DNA of 64,000 nt from Pezizomycotina sp. ARF18 (taxonomy: Eukaryota > Ascomycota), in contig AZLU01000053.1 in NCBI GenBank assembly GCA_002224055.1, positions 68,629 to 132,628 of the forward strand, in the 5' to 3' direction. Below the pieces are notes generated by a model. The model searched no databases. It had not been told where the DNA came from and saw only the letters and a program-made list of their open reading frames with translations. The position numbers were made by a program, and so were the translations under genes. This document shows positions 51,027 to 62,909 of this stretch, in pieces. Position 1 is the stretch's first letter; every line of letters starts with the position of its first letter.

Positions 51027-51595
51027 CCAAATACACTTTTGTCCACTGACACGACCCAACCACACCTTTTTATTTCTTTTTCCTTCGATGGGACCCTCTT
51101 TCTTCTTTCTTCCGTATCCTTCATAATAATAGCAGGGCTCCCTCTTCTCTTCTCTTCTCTTCTTCAATTATTTGTGGTATGAACAAAAGGCATCCTTTTT
51201 TTGTCTTTTTTTTCTGATCATCAAAGCATCCCAATTCCTCTCAACTTCCGACATTTCTAATTAGCATCGAAGGGATCAATTAACAGCATTCATAAACCCG
51301 CTCTAAATGGACTGAAAATAAGGCGCATGTCCGTCACCAATTCCCTCACAAGCTCTCAGGAGAATAGCGGTCTCGGGATGAGAGCTAGCAAAACGCATAC
51401 AGCAAAGAATCACCGCCCAGTCGTTTACCCCAAACCCATCGCTGGATATAATTCTCTCGAACGATCTTTATTTTGGATGTTAAATCTAAGTTTACCGGGA
51501 AAAGATTTTATCACAGACTGTACGACGACAAGGCGAGAGTTGGGTTATTTTATTTTATCGATAAGAAGTCGCCAACAATTAGTCCGGCCTCCGCA

Positions 51596-53745
51596 ATGTC
51601 ACTAGTCGAAAGCCATGCTCCGGGATTGCATCGTAACGGGACGGAAACTAATGGCAATGGACATCTCAACGGCATGAGCTACTCTTTGCACAATGAAGCA
51701 CCTCTATTTTCAGTCGCAAAGCTTCGCAATTGGATTGTTTGCTTGTATGTAAACCCTCGCCTCTGAGCTTCAGATCGTCATCACTCATTCCATCTCGATT
51801 TGCCGGCACTTCGAGAGAGTTTTAATGGCTAACTAGACTCTTTTCCATTTCCCTTCCATTAATGAGCTCTTTAATTAAAATTTTTTTTAGTATAATATGT
51901 GATTTCAACGTTGATGTTGGTAAGTCGTCGAATTCTTCCTCGAAGACGAGAGAAATTGGTTACTAAATTACTGATCATATTCACGCTTTGCTTAAAGGTC
52001 CCGAAATCGAGTGGATATACCCTCCGACAAACTTTTCCCAGGCGGATTTATCCACAATCTGCTTTAATAGGTTCGCTTTGCTCTCGCTCAAGCCTGCTGA
52101 TTCTACCTGGCTCTTTTCTCCATTCCATTCCTGTCCTTAAAAGGAAGAAGTTTTTTTTTTCTCTTTTTTTCTTCTAAGGCTTCAGCCCAAGAGGCTGACA
52201 ACGCGGCGAGAATCATTGGAAAAAATAATTTAGTTTCCCGATCGAAGTATATCGGATAGTGTGGGCACCGACCATTCTTTTCATTTTCGATTTAGACAGT
52301 CGTCGCCAGACATTGATGTCCCTCCTGAACGATTTGCACCAGACGGAGATCAGTGGTATGGCTATTGTCTGTTCCGCCAGCAACGTGATGTGGCGGTTAA
52401 GCGGAACTATGGTCAAAATCCTTTGTGATAATATCGCAACACGATTTCCCCACCCTGTTCCGCGAACACATGCTTGCGAGGACCCTGACGCTAGTCGACT
52501 TCAATTCGAGCTCAGTCATGATAGAATCTGCCTGCGCTCAGATAGCTTGCTGGCCGGCGCCGCAAATTGGGCGGCAGGAATTGCCATTTTTGGATCGATA
52601 TTCGATGTGCACATCCCACCTCATGTGGCGTCACCCCTCCAGGGCCTAGTACGATCGATTGACCAGCCTCCGAATCACCCTCTGGAGGTGTTTACATCTC
52701 AGCCTGTTGGCTCTTGGGCTCGACTCTTGACTTTGATGCCTTGCGTGGCTGATCTTTATATAATATTTGAGCGGATCCTGCTGGCGGAACCAGTTGTGAT
52801 TCTCTCGCCTGAACCTCGATCCTGTAGTGAATTCGTATCTTTGGTCATCGATCTTATCAGGCCCACGCCGTACGCTGGGACTACAGGCCCTTTGTCACGA
52901 TGCATTCCGATTTCTTCTCTCACTCTAGCGGCGGCACTCCGACTAGACATTTCCTCATCGGGATCACCAACCCTTTCATCTTGAAGAGGCTTTCTATTCC
53001 CGGAAATAAGAAGCACGGTGGTCTCTCGAGTTCGAGTGGCGGTAAACCGTACGTGGTCTATCTTTCTAAAGTTGAATCCAGGCCGCCGAAAAGGATTCAT
53101 CATCATTTGACCGGTCAAGTTCAACAAGATGCGGACTACCCTACCGGGCTCATCGATAATGAAGTCAAGGGCTATATTGCGAGGGATTGGACGTTTATCA
53201 AGGACTTGGAAGCAAGTCTTAAGACAACAGTAGTGGATGGTACGTCCTTGGAAAAACCCCCAACTCCTCATTGAGTACCCAGCTGAATTGGACTGACTTT
53301 TGACCATCATCAATCGCTTGTTACAGAAGATGAAATCGGTCGCAAGATTCGGCGACATTTTGCCTACCTTACCGCCTTATTTCTCGCTCCTCTTCACCGT
53401 TACCTAGCCACGTTGACTACTGGCACATTGAATGGCAACGGTAAATTTTCGGAGCCTTCTCACTTCGCTGAACCAGACTTCCTATCAAGCTTGTCAAAGC
53501 ATGGAAGCTCTCTGCAGTTCAAAGGCAAGACATCATTTCAGCGTAATAAGGTTGCCGAGACGTTTTATAAGAAATTCTGCAGGTGCCCGTCCTTATATAG
53601 CCTTCTGCAGATGAAGATGGAACTCGCACATGTCGACGAAAACGGCCATGCGGATTTACCCACCTCGAGATCTTCAAACGAGAAGGAACCACGATCTGCT
53701 GCTCCGTCAATAAACGAATCAGACTTTGAAGAATCAGACGAATAA
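51596..53745 (+). CDS. DENN-domain protein of the DENND6 type
   Basis: DENN proteins are exchange factors for Rab GTPases. DENND6 (Rab14 in animals) works in endosomal recycling; the fungal partner is not known to me. ATG 51596 starts MSLVESHAPGLHRNGTETNG, a polar N-terminus; an in-frame ATG at 51473 is an alternative. The upstream DENN part reads FSVAKLRNWIVC, CDFNVDV-GPEIEWIYPP and TNFSQADLSTICFN across three short introns. Then DGDQWYGYCLFRQQRDVAVK, RNYGQKSFVIISQHDFPTLF and IFDVHIPPHV. The central DENN block has PVGSWARLLTLMPCVADLYI, ILLAEPVVILSPEPRSCSEF and VSLVIDLIRPTPYAGDYRPF, followed by GITNPFILKRL. The C-terminal dDENN-like part ends with a basic/acidic tail, INESDFEESDE. About four one-base shifts occur between 52200 and 52880. 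The superfamily is clear; subtype from overall motif order. Confidence 0.85.
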
Positions 53746-55343
53746 TTATAGAATCTGGTCTACAATAATTACACGCGTTTTGTTAAATTTTTGCAATGGT
53801 TCCTGTTTTTTGCTGGAGATTATAATCACTCCTTTTGTTTCTTTCTACGCGCTCTCTACTTTCCTTCATTCCTTCCTTTCTCATTTTTGTGCTGGTGGTT
53901 GTCTGATAACGAAGCACTTGCTTTCCTTGTTGTCTCGGGTTTAATAATTTTTTTTCTCCAGTTTTTCCGCATTATACCAAATTCTCGTTCTCTCTTGGCA
54001 AACATCAAGGTTCTTGCAAGAGTCTTTATTTTTGTGTTCTGTCTTGCAATGGGCGGCGGCATTTGACGTATAACGTATCTGCATATCATATATCTATATC
54101 CTCTGGGTGGTGATTGTCGTGCCTTCTTTATCGTTTCTTTTCTTTTTTTCTCGCATTCTTCGCTTCGCTCATTGTGTTTTCGTTCTGGGAGGCTGTTTGA
54201 TATATTATTACTTTGCTCAATGCTAACGAGATACGAATATTCCATCATGATCTTCTTTCTATATATGATCACTATTCATTTCTTACTTATCAGGATATCT
54301 AACATTTTTCTTCTCTGTGTTTCCTTCCTGAATTATAACATCGGATAACGCATGATGTGATTTTACGAGGGCTATAATACTATGTCTCCTCTATACAATA
54401 ATATCAGTATAAAAAGATGGAAGAGAAAAAGAAAATTGATAAGTCAAAAAATTTATACAAAAACACGAAGCAAAAACTACACATTATTTTGTCCTAATTT
54501 ACTAATCACGATTTCTATCTTTTTCTATTTCCGTTTTCTTTCTTCTTTTCAAAGAAATTTTTTTTTATTAACAATGAATATCTCTTTGCTTTTGCAGTCT
54601 TGTTCTATTACATATTCATCTTCTCACGGCTTGTTCAATAAAGCTACCTAAGTACTTGTTCTACAGGAGGAGGATGGCGTTGCTAATTGGAAGAGATATA
54701 ACTAAATTGGCCCCTATATATAACTATGATATTATAACAACTGAACTATCCTCAATACAAATTGTCAAAATACCAAGGTTGTTGATACTAAGTAATGGCG
54801 ATAACTCGATCCAGGTCTATTTCATCATCGTCGTGTATCAAGAGCTGTTGTGATAGAGGAGTATATTTAGATTTTTGTTGTCTAAATATAAAAAGTACGA
54901 CGTAAGAATCTTCATATTAAAAACCGGGGGCTTTGCAAATTGCCGCCCATTATTAATAGTCTTAGACTCTTCCCTCTTCACTGTTCTCCGGCAGCCGCCT
55001 AACCTTGCTCCGTTTATCGACAATCAATTATCAAACCCGCTTATCTCAGAAATTATTTGCTTTTTTTTTTTTTTTTTTTTTCTTTTAAGGAACTTTTTTT
55101 AAATTATTTATTATTATTTATTTTTATTTTCTTTTCTTCTTCTTCTCTCTAAGTATCCCTTCCTTTTCTTTTCCATCCGAAACTCCTCCAAAACACACAT
55201 ACGCTCCGATTCAAATAGGAGTCCACACTCCTGTATTCCCCAAGCCCGGATATCTACAGCATTTACTTTATCAATTTCAAATACTCGACTTTTTCATATC
55301 TCTTCATATCCCTCCTTTCTCCATTTCAGGGCGGAAGAGAACG
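53746..55343. other. T-rich intergenic region upstream of UBP8
   Basis: 1.6 kb rich in T and C on the plus strand (for example 53850-54000, 55062-55150), with T21 near 55061-55081. The 55130-55340 part looks like a pyrimidine-rich promoter and leader. No coding sequence is recognised. Confidence 0.55.
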
Positions 55344-57465
55344 ATGAGCAATAACACAATCGTCCTTTCGCGACCCTCGGCACCAGCCGTCGGCGCGTCG
55401 GCGTCTCCAGTCAAGCCGAAGGCTAAATCCGCGAGCGCATCAGCTAACCCATACACCTTACAGCAGTACGGCTGCGGTGAGTGGTGATTAACACCTCCCT
55501 CCCTTATCAAAGAAAAGAATTTGGTTTATTCGATTTATCATCGAAAAAGAATTATTCTATTTGTAATATTATTATGATTTATTTTCCCAATGTCGTCTGC
55601 GCTGGACGAAACTGCGTCAAATCAGAGCCGACAAAGTGGAATGCTATTGTACAAGAATAATTACAGAACCCCCCCCAAAAAAAAAAAAAAAAAAAAAAAA
55701 AAAACGTGAAAGGGGTAATTTTTCCTTGTACGTTTTTATACGATATACTGTAATCTTACGAAGAATATACTAATTATCTCTGTCCTGTTAGAGCACCTGA
55801 GGGAGCTGCTTCACAAAGTGCCTGCACAAGCGAAGGCTGGGTACATGAGCGCCTTGAAAGTCGTCTTGGAATCGCGCAATGTCAACCCACCAAAATGCGG
55901 AACATGCAAAAACTCGGTAGTGAGGACGCGATTCTGCCTTCAATGCCCCGTTGTAAACTGCGCTAAGACGGCGACGCCCACAGGAGGGTTAATGGCCATG
56001 TGCTGGGTGTCGATGCGAGGAGTGGGTTCCTATTTGCTACGCTTGTGACGACTACGTCTACGACCAACTTTCGAACAGATCCGGTTATCAACGGAAGGCT
56101 TGTCAGGAATCTCAGGTGCGCCCATCGATCGATAATTCTAACAAGCTTGTATAGCCCACGAAGGCTGGAGGGGGGGGGAAAAAGTGAGGGTTTTATTAAC
56201 GTTTAAACTTTTCCAGCGTCGAAAAAAAGAAAACTCGATGACCTCCAACCCTCCGCAGAAGATCTCAAGTATATCGACCATAATACCACGCCGCCGTCCT
56301 GCCGCACCACGCACTGAGGGCATGCACAATATGGGTTCGACATGTTTCATGAGCGTCATCATACAATGCCTTGTTCACAACCCAGTCATACGAAACTACT
56401 ATCTGGCCGATAGCCATAACACGAGGGACTGCGTTCGACCAAATTGTATGAGCTGTATCATGGACGACATCTTCACGGAATTCTATAGCGTGGAATCCAC
56501 TGGTGGCTTCTCGGCCATGAACCTGCTTACTACTACCTGGAGATGCGGCAAGACCTTTGCAGGTAAAGAACAGCACGATGCAGGTGAATACCTGTTGTTC
56601 TTCCTCCAGGCCCTTTGCGAAAGTAGCGGGGGCGATTCGGCACGGAGCGAATGCAAATGTATTATTCACCAATGTTTTTACGGGTATTCCAGAGCGACAA
56701 GCAATGCAAGTCCTGTCATAATGAGCTACCAGCCAAGATCGACGCAGACTTGGGAATTCAGCTGCATCTGCCTAAACCTAAGGAATATAGCCAGAACCAT
56801 GTGTCGCCGATCCTCCGCGACTCCGTGTCACTGCAAGACTGTCTAGAGGCTTACACCAAGCCTGAGGATCGGGTACTAGCTTGTGAGATATGTGCCAAGG
56901 ATCAGCTGTTTAATTCACAGGCGACTTTCAAGAAGTTGCCCATAGTGCTGTGTTTATCGATAAAGGTGAGTAATGCATCGCGGTGAGATGAGACTAAGTA
57001 GGGAATTAAATAGGACGACTCGCTAACAGCTCTTTTGCAAACAGCGCTTCACGCAAATCAACGAAAAGAAATTCAAGAAAAATGACACCCGGGTCAGAAT
57101 CCCGATGACCCTTGACATGACCCCCTACACCTTTCAAGCGCGCCGCAAGGACGGAGAAGGTATCAGGTCAAGTAGGCAATTCGTATACGATTTACTTTCT
57201 ATAGTAGTGCACCATGGTGAGCTGGATACGGGGCATTACACCAGTTTCTCGCGCCAGCAAGACCCAAAGGTAAGATGCCACTGCATCCAATCGCTATACA
57301 TAATCTTGAATCGCTTCTGGGCAAATTATCTGACTCGAATTTCAACAGACATCAACGTCACAGTGGTTCAAATTTGACGATAGTACGGTCACGAAAGTCG
57401 ACGAAAAGCAAGTATTAACAGCTAATCCCTATATACTTTTCTACGTCGTGCGGACTTTATCATAA
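55344..57465 (+). CDS. UBP8: Ubp8, SAGA-associated ubiquitin hydrolase
   Basis: Catalytic subunit of the SAGA deubiquitinase module; removes ubiquitin from histone H2B and works with Sgf11, Sus1 and Sgf73. Exon 1 (55344-55476) is MSNNTIVLSRPSAPAVGASA and on to YTLQQYGC. Exon 2 (from 55792) begins EHLRELLHKV. The zinc-finger UBP domain has PPKCGTCKNSVVRTRFCLQC and, after a shift, GHVLGVDARSGFLFCYACDD. The catalytic domain follows: Cys box GMHNMGSTCFMSVIIQCLVH (C nucleophile), GKEQHDAGEYLLFFLQAL, YGVFQSDKQCKSCHNEL with zinc-binding cysteines, EDRVLACEICAKDQLFNSQA and FKKLPIVLCLSIK. The His box is LSIVVHHGELDTGHYTSF and the third motif QWFKFDDSTVTKV. All three active-site motifs are present. It ends NPYILFYVVRTLS. 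Intron 1 holds a C8-A28 run. Frame breaks near 55960-56030 and 56680 look like sequence errors. Confidence 0.95.
55669..55704. repeat. Composite C8-A28 run inside UBP8 intron 1
   Basis: Eight C residues (55669-55676) run into twenty-eight A residues (55677-55704), on the coding strand of the first UBP8 intron. Confidence 0.9.
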
Positions 57466-57756
57466 GATGCCATTTATTTCAATTTTTATATAGCGTAGTA
57501 GCATGTTAGCTTTTTATTCTTTTTTTATCTTGTCTTGATGGGCTATCCTTCATAATAGCGGAGTTGACATATAAATTTGGGTGTTATATTTTGAGATTGG
57601 CGTTTCTTAGGTTCTCTCCATCATTTTTTTTCTTTCTTCATTTCGAACTATAACACCGTCGGCAAGGGCAAACGTATTAATGATAATAACGAAGGTGTCG
57701 TTTCTAGAATTACTTCTCGTAGTTTGTGTTTAACGCTTAAGTATTGTGATACTACT

Positions 57757-58881
57757 TTACATACGACTCGAAGGTGTGACAGCATCGCCCTTCCAACTCC
57801 ACGTTCCGTCATCGTGCTCCTCAACTTTCCCTTCACCTTCAAGCTTCTCTAATATCTGCAAGACCCCCCTCTTCGCCGCTTCGTGTAACGACTCGGGCAC
57901 ATCTTTGTATATGATCTTTACCATCCGCATAGGCCCCAATCTCCCGTTCCCATCGCCGGCTGCTGCATTTTAATACAGCGATGACTTGTTCCTCCCTCTG
58001 CTTCCTGTGCGCTATATATTCAGATATCTTCCCCTTGGCGTCCTCGCAAACTGGACCGTGAGCCGGGTATGCCTTCGAGGGCTTGCAGTCCAACATCTTT
58101 TGCAGCGATTTCATGTACGTCCCCAAGTCTTCGAAAACGGCCGTGCCTTGGCCTAAGATGTTGTCGCCGGTGAACATGGCGTTGTTTCTTCGGAGAGGAG
58201 CATGGCCATATCTATTCCAAAGGTTAGAAAAGAACGAAACCTTCAATATAAAGCCTTTTTTGAATTTCAATAAAACGACTTACGATCCGTCGTATGGCCG
58301 GGGCAGTAAACGGCCTTCAGCGTCGCACCCTCAACTTTAAACTCCTGCCCGTCGTCGATGGCCAATTGCTGCTCATCCGAAGGGCTGTGCTTGTACACGG
58401 ACACAGAAGGGCAGAGCTTCCGGAGATCCGGGACGCCGCCGACGTGGTCGCCGTGCCAGTGGGTCAGTATCGCGTCGGAAACTTCGGCCTGTTCGGAGTC
58501 TAGCACCTTGTGGAGCGACGCGGCCCACGAGGGCTTGCCTTCGCCCGTGTCTATGAGGATCCGCCGGACGCCGGTGCCGATGAGGTATGTGTTGTGCCTA
58601 AATGAGGTGAAGGAAAAAGGAAAGAAGAGGTAAGCAGGCGAACGCTTTTTATATCTTATGTGGGTATGCTGGAAATGCAAGAGGCTCTTTTCTTGCCTTG
58701 GAGTGTGAACTGTAATATGTCAAAAGTTAGCCAGAGAGCTTAGGAGCTTGTGGTGATCCTTTGAAAAATATATATATAAGTATATCATTTAACATACTTT
58801 TCCTGGGTTGCCGCCGAGGATGCGTATGACCCTGCTGCTCAGTCTTTCGACCTCCGGCAGGTGAACGAGCTGTGTCGCCAT
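57757..58881 (-). CDS. LACTB2-like metallo-beta-lactamase-fold hydrolase
   Basis: Member of the LACTB2 branch of the metallo-beta-lactamase superfamily; the human member is a mitochondrial single-strand RNA endonuclease. ATG 58881 begins MATQLVHLPEVERLSSRVIR and ILGGNPGK. A 13-nt micro-exon (58709-58697) supplies FTLQ, followed by a GC-AG intron. The main exon has NTYLIGTGVRRILIDTGEGK, DAILTHWHGDHVGGVPDLRK with the metal-binding H-x-H-x-D-H signature, and KAVYCPGHTTD with a further conserved His. Then MFTGDNILGQGTAVFEDLGT, KPSKAYPAHGPVCEDA and YIAHRKQREEQVIAVL. The C-terminal winged-helix tail (IIYKDVPESLHEAAKRGVLQ, DGTWSWKGDAVTPSSRM) is typical of the branch. No clear mitochondrial presequence is seen. 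One-base shifts lie near 57960, 58190 and 58590. Confidence 0.92.
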
Positions 58882-59291
58882 TCTGGAAGTAGCCCCAATT
58901 GCAATCGCAAGCAAGATTGATAGTAAAGTAATAGTATACTGTAGATAACTCTAGAGAGCAGCGTGAAGACTATTCATGACTGTAAATGGGCTTCTTTGTC
59001 TAAGTAAGCCTTGTAAACAACATGATGCCGCGGGATTGTGTCATCTGGAGGAGGGATTCGGCCACGGCTAATTATCACTTTATATGGACCTTTCGACCTG
59101 ATCGAAAATAATTTCAAAGGTTGCGAGCAAAGCAGAAGTATTCTCGACTGCAATTATCCAGTGCATTAAATAAGTGCGATCATATGTTAAACGCAAATAA
59201 CAGACCATTGATAAAAGAAATGTATGTACAACTCTTGGATGAACAAAATATAAACTCGATAGGACTAAAAATGTTTCTTTTTCTAACGGTT
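58882..59291. other. Region between the LACTB2-like gene and the complex I gene
   Basis: 410 bp holding the LACTB2-like promoter and the 3' flank of the complex I subunit gene. AT-rich, with no coding frame recognised. Confidence 0.55.
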
Positions 59292-60781
59292 TTATATTAT
59301 CGGTTCTTTATTGTTTATTACCACTGCTGCCGGTCGTCCTGCACGTGTAAGAACTGCTTCTCCTCTCCTCTCCTTGTCCGTCATCGGTGGCAGATCGTAG
59401 AACGAGTCGGACCTGTAGTGCCTTACATACTCGAATACCTTATCCTTGATATCAACGGGGTCAATACCCAGGTCAGCGAACGTTTTAGCCGCCTTGTCGA
59501 TCACTGCGGATAAACTCCCTTTCGACCTGGTCAGGCGAGTACGTCGGCCACCACAGCCAGTCCAGGCCAGACGCTATTAGCGAGAATGGAAGCCTGGGGA
59601 TGTTGAACGTCGACCTGTTCCCTCGAGTTTCCTTGTCCACCAAATCGAGGACGTCCTTCATCGTCATCATCCTCGGCCGTATAGCTCGAACGTCTCACCA
59701 GCCGTGTGTCGTCGTACACTATTTCCTCCAGGCCCCTTCCAATATCAATGACGTGCACCGGATAGAATTTCTCTTGCAGGTGGTTCGCCGAAAAGACAAC
59801 CGCAGAGTTCGCCAGCGCATGCAAAAAGTTATCCTCGAACCCCGTACATCTTCGACGGCCGAACGATCGTCGTCTCGGGGAAGATGGCTCTCGCTTCCTG
59901 CTCTCCTATCGCCTTTGACCTGTAAAACTCCGAGGTCGAGTGCGGATCTGCGTTATACGTCGATACCTGGATGAAACGGTCGCAGTCGTACTTGGCGACG
60001 GCTTCCGCGATCCTCTGCGTTCCCTCCACGTGCACGTCGTCGAAGCTGAAGTTCTTGGTCGTGTACTCGCGGCCGATGAGGTTGATAACGATATCGGAGT
60101 GGCGGACGCTTTCCTCTATCGACTGGGTGTTTCGCAGGTCGAATTCCTTCAAATAAAGCAAATTTTTGTCAATTACCGAAAGCCCAATCGGGAACCATAA
60201 GCCATAGTTAAGCTGCTACTGACCAGAAAGTGTACACGCCCCAGATCTCCAGTAAGCTTAAGATGTCGTTTCGTGTATTCCTCACGGTATGGAATGACGA
60301 CCTGGCAACCCGTCCGAGCTTGAAAAAGATGCGTACGTATTTGTTTAGCCTTGATAATCTAATTTATTGAAGTGATATATATCGTCTTCCGCTTTCTTAC
60401 CCATCCGGTTTACTATGTATCGTCCCAAGAATCCAGTAGCTCCGAATACGGTGACGCAATGCCCTATATTTTCCTGTCAGAGACCTTGTTTGCGTTTAAA
60501 CGTGGTAGACCTCATGGCGCAACAAACCTCCGAGTGACGACCTTTAGAGCAGTAATTCTATGTCAGCACCCGTTCCAATTTCCTCAATCTCATTTTATCC
60601 CTCTTTCCACTCCTCTATTGCCCCGGTATATGCCCTCACCTTCCGCCAGACTGCCTGAATATCGGTTCCCCGTTCTCGTAATCGTGAGATCATGCTTATG
60701 CCGGACCCCTTGTGGTTGTACTTTCGTGGCCGATCGGGCAGCGGCCAATGCCCTGGTTATGGCCATATCTGCCCTCTGCAT
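59292..60781 (-). CDS. nuo-40: Complex I 39/40 kDa subunit (NDUFA9 / NUO-40)
   Basis: Accessory subunit of mitochondrial NADH:ubiquinone oxidoreductase with a short-chain dehydrogenase fold that binds NADPH and stabilises the hinge between the arms. ATG 60781 starts MQRADMAITRALAAARSATK, an Arg/Ala-rich presequence, then LTITRTGNRYSGSLAEG. After an intron (acceptor ATATAG) comes HCVTVFGATGFLGRYIVNRM with the nucleotide-binding GxTGxxG motif. Further blocks are GCQVVIPYREEYTKRHLKLT, EFDLRNTQSIEESVRHSDIV, INLIGREYTTKNFSFDDVHV, GTQRIAEAVAKYDCDRFIQV, STYNADPHSTSEFYRSKAIG, EQEARAIFPETTIVRPSKMY and FYPVHVIDIGRGLEEIVYDD. It ends KTFADLGIDPVDIKDKVFEY with stop 59292. Breaks lie near 59520, 59690 and 59835. 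Its presence indicates a fungus with complex I, which excludes Saccharomycetaceae and fission yeasts. Confidence 0.94.
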
Positions 60782-61195
60782 CGTTGCCCAGTTTCGAAGA
60801 CGAAGAGAAGGTATAGACGGCGTTTAAAGAATCTGGAAAATTGCTGTTGTGTTGAGATTGTTATTGGTTTAGCTGCGTTGGTTTTATTTGTGCAGGAAAC
60901 CTCTCCTCTTCCCAAACAAAGAATTCGGAAGTCCTGATTGGGTGGCCAAGGCATCAAAATAGCGAAATAATCACGTGATAGAACGTATAGAGAAAAGTGC
61001 GTGCGGCTTTTCCTTTTTATCTGGTGGAATTCACAGCGAGCAGCCTCTCTTTCTCTTTTCAAAGCTCTCACAGTTATTACGCAGCGGCCCAAACATCACA
61101 TTTCTACCGACATTGTTTCTCCATCTCCTGACTCGCGCTGATCCTCCTTCCCCTGTAGTATTAAATACATCGCCAGTCAGCTCTCTATTCAAAAT
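60782..61195. promoter_or_regulatory. Bidirectional promoter between complex I subunit and RPN9
   Basis: 414 bp shared by two divergent genes. It contains the perfect palindrome ATCACGTGAT (60970-60979), inverted CCAAT elements at 60863-60867 and 60937-60941, and GGTGGCCAA (60941-60949), one mismatch from the yeast proteasome element GGTGGCAAA. CCAAT boxes would fit the Hap complex acting on a respiratory gene. These are matches by eye and have not been tested statistically. Confidence 0.5.
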
Positions 61196-62493
61196 ATGAC
61201 GGTCGATATCCCTACGTTCCTCTCGGAGGAGAGGGAACACGCCTCCCCGGATCTCGTTCCATGTTCCTAGAGTTCGAAGACTTCTGGGATAGGCGACTTT
61301 GGCATCAGCTCACCGAGGCTCTGCTCTCTTTCTTCAAAGACCCCAGAGTGCACCGCAGAGGCTATCAGTCTACAACAACTTTGTCCTTACCTTTGCCGAT
61401 AAGATAAATCAGCTGAACCTCGTTTCGATAGCTCTTGAAGCCGCCACGCAGATCAAAGGTCCGCTTTCCAAGCTCCTCAAATTACATTCTTGCGAGTCCG
61501 AGAGCTGGAAATCCCGCTAACAGCTCTGTTATAGACAATGGAGAAGCTCTGAAGTTCCTAACGGAGGTACAAGGGAAGGTCAAGGACAAGTCGCAGGAAG
61601 CCTACGTCTTCGCAACGGTCGAGACTGCCCGCGTAAAGCTGTTGCTCGGTGATTTCGAGGGTGCAAGGAGTGCCTTGGACGAGTCAGAGAAGATCCTCGA
61701 CACTTTCGATGCAGTTGAGCCGATAGTCCACGCGTCCTTTTACCGTGTCAATGCAGATTACTACAATGTGCGTATTAGCTAGCTCCTTCAGCTCCACCCC
61801 ACAGCTGTAGCCCCACCATAATTCAAGGTTGCCTAACTGGAGCTACGTATAAACTAACTTCTTCATTAGTCGAAGTGCGAATTCGCATCGTACTACAGCA
61901 ACGCCCTCCTCTTCCTCGCCTGCGTCAACCTTGAAGATCTGCCCCTCGAAGAACGACGCGAGCGTGCGTACAAGCTGGCTGTGGCCGCCCTAGTCGCCGA
62001 CACCATCTACAACTTCGGAGAGCTCCTCCTCCACCCCATCCTCGATTCGCTCCGCGAAACCCAGCACTCCTGGCTGCGCGAGATGCTGTTCGCCTACAAC
62101 GCCGGCGACCTAGCCAAATACCACGGCCTGTCCGGTCACCTCGGTAAGGAACCGCTGCTTGCCGACCAGACTAGTTTCCTCCACGAGAAGATCTGCCTGA
62201 GCGCTCTGACCGAGTGCGTCTTCAAGCGTGCGCCGAACGACAGGGCGCTCACGTTTGCGTCCATCCAGTCGGAAACGGGTGTGCTTCCCGATCAGGTTGA
62301 GCATCTGATCATGAAGGCGCTGAGCTTGGGTCTTATCCGCGGGTCGATAGATCAGGTCGCGCAGGTTGCGAGGATATCGTGGGTGCAACCGAAGGTTCTA
62401 AACATGCAGCAGATAGAAAACATGAAGCAGAGGTTGATGGAATGGGACGCTAGCGTCAGCAACCTCAGCACCTGGATTGAGGGGAAGATGTAA
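61196..62493 (+). CDS. RPN9: 26S proteasome lid subunit Rpn9 (PSMD13)
   Basis: PCI-domain subunit of the 19S regulatory particle lid, required for lid assembly. ATG 61196 encodes MTVDIPTFLSEEREHA, then VPMFLEFEDFWD, LWHQLTEALLSFFKDP and LYNNFVLTFADKINQLNLVS with helical repeats. After an intron (about 61462-61534) comes DNGEALKFLTEVQGKVKDKS, QEAYVFATVETARVKLLLGD and ALDESEKILDTFDAVEPIVH. After a second intron (about 61768-61870) the C-terminal exon runs without interruption: KCEFASYYSNALLFLACVNL, RERAYKLAVAALVADTIYNF, GELLLHPILDSLRETQHSWL and the PCI wing (RALTFASIQSETGVLPDQVE, HLIMKALSLGLIRGSIDQVA). It ends STWIEGKM at 62493. Three one-base shifts lie in the first 200 nt (about 61240, 61295 and 61350). 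Confidence 0.96.
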
Positions 62494-62909
62494 GTAAGGG
62501 GGAAGGGATATCTTTGAGCACGTTCTTAGCTATAAAAGCACTGTTACTATACAGCATTAGATATTAGGTATCATTAAGGCAAAAAGCGAGCGCACTAAGG
62601 CAATTCAATGCATTGCACTTTGGTCTTTGGGTAGACATTCCTAAATATTGCGGTGATTTTATATGCAGTGATCACCTTGAGCTACAACATCTTCGTAACT
62701 GCATATTACAAAAACATATGACAACCAGAAGAAAAAGGATATGCTCAAACAACAAACCCAAGTTCTCCAGCCAATAGAATAATATTTTCATAGATTGAAC
62801 CAAGTTAATCGTTTCTGGAAAACCAAGTTAGCAGCTTTAGAAGTTGACTGCCTGCAAGTTTAGTAAATGTAGAAGAGCTATCTTCAAGTAGCGAGCGGAT
62901 TTGGTCTTG
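62494..62909. other. Gap between convergent RPN9 and J-protein genes
   Basis: 416 bp of AT-rich 3' flanking DNA with no gene visible. Confidence 0.6.

Larger units (their letters stand above)
49485..51595. other. Intergenic region between VAC14 and the DENND6-like gene
   Basis: 2.1 kb with T29 (49671-49699), A22 near 50117-50138, T20 near 50327-50346, an AAAG repeat (50468-50496), a TA repeat near 50600 and T26 (51001-51026). 51473-51595 is open in the frame of the next gene and contains an in-frame ATG at 51473. No other gene is recognised. Confidence 0.55.

Noticed and set aside
60372-60827. 151-codon plus-strand frame over the complex I gene start
   Set aside because: It is antisense to the presequence and first exons of the NDUFA9 homologue, which are well supported.
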